A program made the translations under genes and the position numbers. From Maratus speciosus (lineage: Eukaryota; Arthropoda; Arachnida; Araneae; Salticidae), in the NCBI GenBank assembly GCA_963932465.1, contig OZ010792.1, positions 514,709,100-514,773,099 on the forward strand: a stretch of 64,000 nucleotides of DNA, written 5' to 3'. Of the stretch, positions 37,701-49,700 are shown one piece after another. The first letter of the stretch is position 1. Each line of letters begins with the position of its first letter. Under the pieces are notes generated by a model. It made no database searches. It had not been told where the DNA came from and was given only the letters and a program-made list of their open reading frames with translations.

Positions 37701-40700
37701 TTTCAATATTCTATTTTAAAGTTTAAAATAAAGGATAAAAATCTTTTTTGTTTCTTAGTATATTAAAATTATTCTTACAGTATTTCTTAGTTTATAAAAT
37801 ATAAGCCTGAAACAGGTAAATAAAAGTTATCTAAAGTAAATCTGAAATAGGTAAATAATGCAAATGTACTATTTACACACATAAAATTTTATATTTTGGA
37901 CAAAATGCTTTTTTGAAGACATATAATTTGAAGATCTAATATATTTTGTTACAATTCCCTATTTATTTTATTCTTTTAATCTAAACCCTCAACTAAGTTC
38001 TCTTGTTAATTTGTATAATTGTAAATGCCTTTTTTTCAACTTCTTTATTAATGTGGAATGGGCATTGCAAAATTCTGCGCTAATGATAGAATAATGAGAA
38101 AAATACTTACCCATATCGCAAAATTTTCATTACAAGGAATTTCCCATACATAGACTTTGATAGGTTAACAATATCATCTATAAGAAAAATCAAATTGACT
38201 GAATCAACTGAATTTCATATTCAAAAAATAGTACTTGAAATAGAAAAAAAAATTGTTGTTATTAATAAAATGACAGACACAATAATTTCAGAGTTCACAC
38301 TCTTTTTTGAATAAAAAAAAAAAAAATAAGCAGTTTTTAAGAGATTTTAAAAGATATTTCTGAAACAGAGGGGGGGGGGGGGTTAAAGCTTATTAAAATA
38401 AGCTTTAAAGGCACATTTTAAAAATAGATTAAAAATATTTAAAGCTTATTAAAATGTACTTTTAAAAAGCTTTAAAGGTGCATTTTTAAAATAGATTAAA
38501 AATATTTTCAAATGTTCTTGCATAAGAATACATACATTTTTATCCTTTAAGAAAAGCTTATAAAAAAAAATTACTACATGCAAAATTACAGAAATAAAAA
38601 TATTTTTATGAATATGCGAGTCTATTATTTTATAAATTGTATTTTAGAAAGAAAAGGAAAAACTCGAGCATCAATATTAAGGTACATTTAGGAGTTACTT
38701 GAAGGTTTTACTTATCTTCTACAGGACATTTTTACAATATTTTTTACAAGGCAGAAAAAAAATATATATATTAAAAAAAAAAAAACTTTTGTCTTCCAAA
38801 AATTTGCTTAAATCTTAACTTTTTTATAGTTGCTCTTCCATGATATATTTTTACTTGAGATGTCATTATAATATATTTTATTTTCAAGTAAGTATAAAGA
38901 GATTTTAAGAATAGCAGCGAAACACTTTTAAGGGCCTTTATATATATGAAAAGTAAAAATAAGGGCTGTGGGACCTGTCATTAACAATATATTAACAAGA
39001 ATTGACTAAATGCTTAAACTCTATAAAATCCTTCACTTTCACAGATACAGTAAAATGCACATTTCTAAACTTTAATTCATTTCAGGAAAAAAATGGATCG
39101 TGATACATATTCACGCTGCTACATCATAAAAAAAATACACATTTCCTTAAAATATCTATGTATCATTAGAATTTTTAAGAGTTAAATAACACAAATCAAC
39201 TGTTAATATAATTTAGTAGATATAAATTCATGGGTTTCATCATAATAAATAAAGAAGTTGGTCTTAAAAGTGTAAACTTATCATGAAAATAGTGTTTACC
39301 TTTGATCTCTTCAAATACAAGAGTACGATGTTCCTCAGTTCCTTCAGCGAAAACACACTCTAATACACGAACTGTATCATGAGCAAAAGCAAACTGAAAA
39401 TAATTTATCCTAATTAGCATTAATTCATTAAATTTTAATACATATTCATAATACACATAATTCATAAAATTTTAATACATATAAACTATAAAGAAAACTA
39501 ACAAAAAATAGATAATACCTTAAAGCAAAAAAGAAAAAGAAATACCTCTTTCACGCGACCAGTTATGAGATTGGATATTTGCTTTAATAACTGACTTTTC
39601 TTATCAGAACTACAATCTTCTCTGAAAGAAAGCAACACATCATGATTAGGTAAGCATTTTGTTTTATAAATAGAATCTTATAAAACATATTTCACTGTAT
39701 TGTAACAAATTATATCCTATAAAATATTTCTTGTAATATATGTATGAAATGAACAGCTAAGCATAAAATCAATGATTTTTTCCCCCCTCATTCCTACGTT
39801 TTCCTATTTTTATAAAAAATAATTCCATACAGACTTGTTAAATTTATTAGAAGTGTATTTATTTTCAGTAGGAAATGTGAATTCAGTTTGCAGTATTCAG
39901 GAATTGAGTTTCAATTAAAATTTTACGACTCAGCATGACTTGCTAATCATGAAGCCGTGAGTCAGTCAACAAGAAAATATGATAAATAAAGACACATAAC
40001 CTTGCTTAATGGTACACAAAACACGAACTTTAATAAGCTAAAAGTTAAATTCTATGTTTCGAGCTATTTCTACAGCCGTCTTCAGGAAAAATACGATGAT
40101 TAAATGGCTAAAAGCCCAGAGACGTAGGTTTCCTGTGCGAGAGATCTCGAAACGTAGAATTTAACTTTTAAAGAAAAATAGTTAACTTTTGGCTTATTAA
40201 AGTTCTTGTTTTGTGTACCATTAAGTAAGGTTATGTGTCTTTATTTATTATATTTTATGGTGCAATTGTCCAGTATGTGTTAAGAAAATATGAGTTGATT
40301 GAGAAAAATCTCAAGTCAGTGTTAATAAAAACCAATAATAATAAACCACATTTTCTACAATTTTGTGAATTTTAATGAAAGCAAGTTCATTTTTTTTTCT
40401 TTTTTTTTTTATTTAATACTACATCACCTGATATGAAAAAAAGAGAGAGAGAAGAAAATACCTTTTGCTGCCGAAGGTAGTGAAACCCCCAACCCTAAGT
40501 TTGTTTGGATAGATTTTCATTTGAAAATAAAAAATCATACAAAATCAAGGGTGTATGCTATTGAAGGAAGTGGAGTGGGGGCTACAACAGCATTAAGGTC
40601 TTTTAGAAAGATATTTTCATTTAAATAATAAATTCATTCAACATTGAATTTAGGTATATTTAATGTTATTATCACAGGCCAGGCAACCTGAGACAGGTCA

Positions 40701-43700
40701 GCTAGTTGAATCATATAAAGTGCAATGTGGCACTTTTTTTTACCAATCAAAAAGGATTAAGATTGAAAAAAAAAAGAGAGAGAGAGAGAGAAGTGGGGGA
40801 GGGGAGGGGGGAGAGATGGTGACCAATAAAAAATTTTTAATTTTCAAATCTATGACAAACATAGCATTACATAAAAATATTACACTAATCAAATTAAAAA
40901 CTGCAACTTAGAATAAAAGAGCCATTATTTATGTAATTTTAATACAGTAAGAATTTTCTATGGTATAAATAGCTTTTGTCACAACCTACATACCATGTCT
41001 GGGTGATCAAATATCTTTATTTTTGGTTGGCATACATAAGGATTGTTTTTAATATAAAAGGAGAAATATTTTTATGTTGCTGATACTTCAAAACAAATAT
41101 ACATAACACCTCTAAAGAAGAAAATTTGATATAGAAATCAACTTAGATAAAAATCTTAGAAAAATTAAGCACTTTCTAACATTATTTCAGTAATTTACAA
41201 CTTAAGCAGGGGTGTAAAAATTTTTTGAAAATCTAGGAGCCAGTTACTATCGATAACAAATTTGTAAAATGAAATTACACTATATGTTAATAATAGTACA
41301 TACAAATTACTCTTTTTAATTAAATATATCTGACACATGACATAAATTTTTCTTGTATAAAAAAGTAATGTTACATAAAATTATAAATATTGATGTAAAA
41401 AAATTGGAAGTGCTGATGTAAAATACAAATACTAATCATTAAAAACTTCTTTAAACACCTCAAAAGTATAAATATGTAATGCACTTCAAGGACTATAATA
41501 TATGCCATAAATCAATACTGTTAACTTATTGTTTGTCCTCATTTGCTTTTAAATTTTTATGATGTTTATGACCGCTCATGTGTCTTGTTGTTTTGACGTA
41601 AAGTACCAGCGTTCAACTGCTTTTGTAGGATCAAATGCTTCTACAGAAGGCCCATTTAAATTTATTAATAATAAATCATTTAAATTTTGTGATGTCAAAG
41701 TAGAGCGAAACTTGTTCTTGATTCTTTTTTTTTTCCTTTGCACATGGGAAAAAAGAAAAAAAGATCCACAAATATTCAAGGTTATAAATACGAATTATTT
41801 TTTATTTCCTAAGGCATATCTAGGCACCAGTGTCGAAAATTTAGTCGCCCGGGCGACCTGGCGCCCGGTATTTTTACACCCCTGAACTTAAGTGAGGTAC
41901 AAGGTGAACAAATACCTGAGAATATTTAAAATTCAATTGTTCATAGATTAGATGAAGCTGAAATTAAATTTTATTATGTTTACTAATTAATTTGAAAAAG
42001 GAAAATTTTTACCAGGGATTTGTGTAGGAAGAATTCGAGTTTTTTAAAAGACACTTCACAAAGTTCTTTGTCTTAAAAAAAAAGACCTTTCATCATGCAA
42101 TTTTTTTATTTCCAAACTAACAATGTTTAAACAGGAACCAGACTATAATGAATATTTCACATTCACAAAATTATCATTATTATTTTTCTTTACAATTTTA
42201 AAATACATTCACGATTTCACAAAAACAGTATTCTGTGAGAAAAGTCTAGACAGACTAGAGGTTTGCATGGGCCCGGCGAAAAAATTAAAAGTTCAGCCCG
42301 AGTCCGACCCATTTATATTTTCACAGTTCACTACCTGGCCCGTACAAAAATCAATGAAAAGGGGCCAGGCCCATGGAAAAATCGATTAAGTGAGGCCCGA
42401 CTCAATTTCTACAAGAAAGTCAGGTTTTTCTAAACATGCAATTAAGATTCTTTTAAATAATAGTACTGCATAATTATTTATGGGATAATTTTACAGTATA
42501 TTTTAAAATTACTATGTGTTCGCAAGGCAGAAAATACACAATAACAACATTATGACTACTTAAGAGATTTAAACATTTCACCATTCAAATAAGGATTCAT
42601 TAAAAAATTAACGTAGTGTAGAAAAAAAGAAAAAAGGGTGGGTTAAAACATGATAACTTTTAAAGCTGTATAATAAAAAGCAAATTTGTAAAAATATTTC
42701 TCTGCCATTTAATAAGGCTTTTCTCAAATCCAGAGGAGCTACTATCTGATACATTTTTTTTCGGAAAGCATAAGATTGGCAGGAGTTCTTATTCAGAAAC
42801 TATGTAATCAAATAACATTATCCATTTTTTGATAAGGGCAATATATCTTTGAGAAAATACTGTCAAAGTTAAATTTCTGAATCGAATTTCCAGAAGCTAT
42901 AGCACGGGAAAGTAGAAAACCTGCAGTCATGTGATGAGAATCTATTATATCTCGATATGTAATTAATTTATAAGAAATGGAAAACACTGTTCGATTCCAA
43001 ATCCCTTCAATAGTCAGGGCTGTCAATTTTATGCCTTTACAGTTAAAACTAAGTCACAAAGTGTGTCAAAAAATTTCTCATTGTTGAGCAGTGAATTTCA
43101 GAATCACCTTAAGGTATATTTCCAAAGATTCTGTTAACAGAAGTTGTTATCGCTATTAATATTTTTACAAAGCTTATTGCATTACCTACATATCATGGAA
43201 CAAAAAAGTCCAGTTCTGGCCTTGCTTGACTATGTAGAAAAAAAAAATGCAAGCCGGATCAGTACGAGTCTGCTGAAAAAATAAATAAGCCGAGGCTCAG
43301 ACACCATTTAACTGCGCATGCTTATCTCTACGCTGCACATGTTACATTTCTGCATTGATGTTGTCAAACTGGCATTGACTTGGAACACACATTTATACTC
43401 ATTCTCACAAAAGTCACTTTCATTGAAAATAGCTCATATTTCAACGACTTCGATTAAGTTTTTATAAAAAAATTTTATCAGCCCGGCCCATTGAAAAAAA
43501 TTGCTCTAATTCTGCCAGCCCAGCCTGTTTGAAAATTCACCTTCGTTTTGCCAGCCAGCGGGTACGGGCCTCGGACCAAGCCCGAGCCCATGCAGGCTTC
43601 TAAGACAGACCCCCTACTTATATTACAAAAAGCAAATAACTAATCCACACACAACAGGGGAAAAAAATTAATTTAACAAATGATACATTAAACACAAGCA

Positions 43701-46700
43701 GTCTGAAATGGCTTCATTTTTAATACTGTTGAAATTAGATGCTACTTGCAAAAGATTAAAACAAAAAATGTGCTTACCGTCTTAAGTCTTCCCAATAAGT
43801 TTTCAAAAGTTTTACAACATCAAATGAAACTTTTTTCTTCTGTTTACGAATTAGTTTCCTTTCTTTAAACTTCAAATGATGTAATTTCATCTTCTTTGAT
43901 GGAGATGATTCACCTTCTTCACTTTTTCGTTTCATTGATGTTTTCTGAGGTCCTTCATTTTCACCCTGGGTATTTTCTGAACTCTCATTTTGTATTTTAT
44001 TTTTATTTTTCTTAAAATGAATGTTTTTCTTTGGCATATTTTTGCCATTTGTCACTTTATTGCTTGGAATAGAATCTCCTTTCTCAAAGTCCTACAAAAA
44101 TACATAAATATAAAACAAAAATATGTATTTTTTTAACAGTATGGAATATGAGACAAAGAATATATCAAAATTTAAGGAGTTTCTTCAAACAAATAATCTA
44201 TCTTTTTCGAAATAGCATTATTAATTTTATTTCAAATTTGGTATTGAATGAAAATAGTTTTAGAAATAAATTAACATTTCAAGCCAATTAAGTGGAGGTG
44301 CCTATCCAGCTTTCCTCTAACGCAGTAAGATGTAAATGGCACGCAGATATGCTGTGATTTTTTTAAAAGATATTTTTGATTAAGATAATTAAGCTTAATG
44401 AAGTAGAATTTGAGAGCAAAGAAATAGTAACTTTTTGTGTCCTAAAATTCTCAAAAATCAAAAATAAAGATTTAAAATAAATTTTATGTATAATAATAAT
44501 GATAACACGCTGAGAATAAGTAATATCAAAGATGAAACTACACATGTCAAAATATTATGCATTAATAACATCAAGAAAACATATTGTAAAAAGGTTTCAA
44601 CTTTTCAAAAACTTATCTTTGCCAAAGATGATCTTTTTTGCTATACCACAACAGGGTTCATACTCATTTTCACAAAAGAAAAGAAAAAAAAAATCCATGA
44701 GTTTTTTAATGAATAATTCTTCATAATTAATAATTTTTCTATATCAACAATCGTGGCAAATAGCAGATGTTCCTGGCTAACATGAACTTAAACAAGGTTC
44801 ATACTTACTTTCCCAGAAGAAAAAGTAAGCACCAGGGTTGTTTGGTTTAAACCACACTGGTTTAAACCAAATGGTTTTTTTAAAAAAACCATGCTGGTTT
44901 TTTTATGTGGTTTTTTTCTCTTTTTCCCTAATGTTTTCTTTTATTTTACACATTATTGAAAAATGCAAAATCCAAGTTATGCAAATGCAGAAGCTACAAG
45001 GAAAAGCTTTAGAAAAATGATGAATTAATAAATTTGTAAAAGGTGACAAACATTTTTAATCAATCTTTTCTTATAAGCTTTAAATTTGCATAGACTAATT
45101 AATTTTTCTAAAATTAGCTGGGAAGAAAAAAAATAAGTAGTTAGTTATTTTTCTTCTTTTTTTTTTTTTAAAGCCTTTTATTTTTAAAAATAGCCAAAAT
45201 GGCAGATTTGAGCTAAAAATACACTTTTACTACTTAGATTGCTTGATTAGTTAAGATTTACTAAGAATTACATATGCCTCAATGATGACATAATCATAAT
45301 TCTCTCCATTGATTACTTTTTGTTCTGTATGCTAATGAATGATTGGCTGCGAGTTTTCTTTGCTGTATCATGGTCATGGCTATTGGGTTTAGTAAGCTTT
45401 TGTTTTTCTTGCATTCCTACATTGGGATCGGAGTTTTGCATTATGATTTTATTCTGTTACCAGCAGGATTAGCACGGTTTAAATCAGTTGGTTAACCAAC
45501 TGGTTTTTTAGAAAAGATCTAATATAATATTTTCTCATTTTTGTAATGTAAGTGTTTCAAATTATTGTTTATAAATAATTTCTACTTTTTAACAGTCTTA
45601 TCCCAGCAGTCACCGTGAGACATAGTGAGTCTAGGTTATATTTGTATGCATGAATAATGCAAATTACATGTGTTGATGAACATATCTGAAGCTCTAAAGA
45701 TAAAATTTAAAACATGTGAATGTAGCAAAGATAAAATAGATTAAAAATATTCAATATTTTGAATAAAATATTTTCCTTTGAGAAAATGCAGATTATTTAC
45801 AATTAACAACATAAAATGACCTTTAAGATTCCAGTCAAGCTGCAAAAGAAAATTTTCTTGTTTGGGGAGATTATCTTTTAAGGCTGTTCTCAACTGCTCT
45901 ACTCAACAAGCGCAAAATGCTTTGACACATTTACAAATTCATTTTTTAACGGAAAGATAAAATTGGAAGGCCTGACTGAAAGCGATTTGAAATTGAACTG
46001 TATTTTCCATTTTTGATAAATAAATTACCTACTGAGTTATAAGCAATTTTGATCATGTGACAAAGATGTTTTTAAACCTTCCTTGAGTAGTTATTTTTCT
46101 TTTGCATGGAAATTGGGTTCAAAATGCCAACTTTGACACTATTTTCTGAAAGATCTATTGCATATAGGGGGAAAAAAAAGGGGGGGAAACACAGCTTGAT
46201 TACATAGTTTCTGAACAACAGCATCTGCTAGTTTCATGCATTTCTGAACAAAAATAAATTAAAACTATGTCATAAAGTTGCCCTTTCAGATTTTAGAACA
46301 ACCTTAAGAATAAAAAATAAACTCAAGATATGAAGTCACATAAGAAGACATTGAAAAATTGGGTGCTAGCAAAGCACCTGTTTACTTTTAACTAAAATAT
46401 GCAATAAGATATTTAAATCGTCTATTGCATAATCGAATCCACTATTTAGATCTGACAAAAAAAATGGTTAAAAATCGACATAAGGTTCGCGTGAGACATA
46501 ACAGAAAAAAGTCTCATAAAAATGCCTAAAAATATATATTATTAATTTTTAGTTTAGGCATATAAAAGTAATACATATTATAAAATAGCTTAGAAAAAAA
46601 TCCTGTGTCTTAAGTCTGACGGCTGTTTAAATGTTTTGGTGGATGACAACTTTTATAAATCTACTTTTCATTTTAAGATCAATGTTTTCAGTAGTCTAAA

Positions 46701-49700
46701 AAGCTGGTAAATAGGTATCTCTCCCCCTTTTTTTTAACAAGGCAGTTTCTGAGGAGAAGTGTCAAATGGCAATACACAATACTTCTTGAAATGTGTAAAA
46801 ACCCTACTGCTAAATTCAAATCATTCCAGGAATTCTTTATAAAAAGGTTTACTTTCAATAAAAGATTATTGTTCATGTAGTGTTCTAACAGAAAAATCAG
46901 ATATCTCAGGTTGCAAATATTTCAAAGAAATTATTTTGAATAGCCATGGAAAAGTATATTATATTTATTAAACTACACCATATATTTATTTATAGTACTA
47001 GTAATCAAAAGATTGTTTATTAAGATTTTCAAGGTATCAATGTTTCACTATGTAGAGCATTTTATTCATGGAACATAAGACATAGCTTTTACTAAAAATG
47101 TTTAAATTTTAAATGATTTCAATTTTCTACATAATTGATTGTAACTATTTAATTTAAATTATTTTTAAATGAAGTTATATTACTTATATATCCAACAATG
47201 TTTATTTTATCAATAAATATGCATGTATATGTAATAGGAAAATATATTTATAAAAAAACCCGGTTTAAACCAAAAAAAAATGGGTTTTTTGGTAAAAAAA
47301 CACCCGGTTTTTTACCAACCCTGGTAAGCACCTTCCCAGAAATTTTTGGTACTTTTCCAGTATACGATACGGGTCTTGGCATTTTTTTAAGTTTGGTGCA
47401 GTGGAGGTTCCAGAAAGTGAGATTCATTGACAAATGAACAAGCAATGCATAAACAGTTATGAAAACAAACCTGATGAAGTTTTATGCTTGTTTATATATA
47501 TATATTTATTACCTTTTATACACAATTTACTTTAATTTAGATAAAAAAAATTATAAATGGCTTCTTTATATTAAATAAATATATAAAAAATTGCTTATGA
47601 ATACTACACTGAATTATATGCTGAATAGGTTGCCATACAATATGTATGAAAAATTTCTAAATCTCACCAAGGCCACTGGTACCAAAATTTTAATACTGCA
47701 AAATACTATATTATTGGTACAATGTAAAACAGTGAGATAAACCACTCTCACTAGTTTTCAGGTGAATGCCGTACACGTACAGTAGCAAAGTCTTAAATAC
47801 GATATGTCATGACATGAGAAAGCCTCTGAAAAATATCGAAAACCATTTTGCATTGTAATTTAAAAGATGTTTTGGTCTAATACTTATCAAAAGTAGAGAC
47901 TTGATAATTTTACATTACGATATTATACACTAAACAATTTTCCAGCAACCAGCAGGTAAACAAATCAACCATTTACTTTAATTTCCTTTTTCGTTGAATT
48001 AATCCTAGACAAGGGGGAAGGAAGAGAAAAGCAAAGTACAAACATACAGTAATCTAATCCTTCAGGGTGCTATAACGCAGAAATGATGTCTCGCAAAAAC
48101 AAATATTTTTGCAGAATGTTTAACGTAAAAGGCTTTTTATAAAAATAGCAAATAAATCCTTTGTGCAAGAATATTAAAAGGTAGAAAACCAATGTTTAAA
48201 AGTGCACAAATAATACATAAAAAGCAGCAAACAGCTGTTTCGAATCTACAAACAAGATTCTTCTTCAGTGCAAGAGAGAGCACAGTGTGCTACAAAAAGC
48301 AAGGCTGGGCAAAATGACAGAGAGGCAACCGGCTTATATACCTGATACAGGTAGCGAATGTGCCAAAACAACCAATGAGAGATAAACAGCATGAAACAAC
48401 AGAGTGGACAAGTAGCGACATCTACCAGAGAATGAAAGATAAAGAAACCAAAAAAGGGGAAATTAAATTTATACTTTCCAAATACTTGGAAAATCAGGAG
48501 TACTAGACATGTCATTCACTAAAAGAGTGAGATTTTTTTATGGTCTGGTAAGCTCCCCAAAAATCAAGATCAAGGTTAGAAGAACATTTTTGGATAATGA
48601 TGGCTGAGGAAAAATTGAACGTATGTTAAAGCCTGTTTTTTAACATAACCTATGAAGGTTATGTTAAAAAACAGAAGCTTAAACGCTCTTCTATTGCTCA
48701 ACATTGTTGGTCTTTCCAACATAGATTCAATTTTTCCTCATTGATCTTGATTTTTGGGAAGCTTATCACACCATTAAAAATTCTCACTCTTTAGTCAATG
48801 ACTTATCTAGTACTCCTGATTTTCCAAGTATTTGGAAAGCATTAATTTAATTTCCCCTTTTTGGCTTCTTTTTTTTTTCGTTTCCGGTAGATGTCGCTAC
48901 TTGTCCACTCAGTTGTTTCATGCTGCTTTTCTCTCATTGGTTGTTTTGGCGTGTTCGCTATTCATATCGGCTTTATAAACCGGCGCCTCTCTGTGGTTTT
49001 GCCCAGCTTGCTTTTTCTGCAAGACTGTGCTCTATTTTGCACTAAAGAAGAATCTTGTTTGTAGATTCGAAACAGCTGTTTGTTGCTTTTTATGTATTAT
49101 TTGTATATTTTCAAGCGTTACTTTTCTACCTTTTAATAAAAGGCTTTTACCTTTTTACACTACACCACAGCAGTGGAAAATTAAAAATATTTTTTTGTAC
49201 CAAAATAAACTTATGTTGTAAGTTGTACCATTGAAATAGAGTAACGTTTTCAGTTTTTTTCAGGCTAAAAACAAATATTTTAGAAAATGTCATCAAACTT
49301 GGTATTTTGAACAGAACTTCAGATTTTTTGCTTTTACATACGAAAATGAGCTCATGAATGCGTCAGTTGTTAACGTAGGAAAAATATTTTTCAGAGAGCA
49401 AACCTTTTGCAATAATGCTTATTTGTAATAAATGACACAGCAGCTGTGTTTTTGAGTAATCTTTGGATTAAGATGACGTGTAATAAATGTTATAAAAACT
49501 GAAATTTAGACATTGAACCTGTAGCAGAGTCCATTATTCAATTAGTGATCAATTTGATTGGTTTTAATGATGCTACACACCTTAGTTAAAAGCATCATGA
49601 TAGAATAAAAGTAAAATGAATAAAAATGAATTAATACATTAATAAATAGAACATATCTCTTACCTTCTTATTAGTAACAATGGAATCCTGCACTATTTTT

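Noticed and set aside
37485..37766. 93-residue ORF in intron
   Set aside because: Low-complexity Ile/Phe/Lys content expected by chance; no splice or similarity support.
41559..41885. 108-residue plus-strand ORF
   Set aside because: It lies wholly inside a 678-bp hAT-type MITE and ends in its terminal repeat; no transposase motif.
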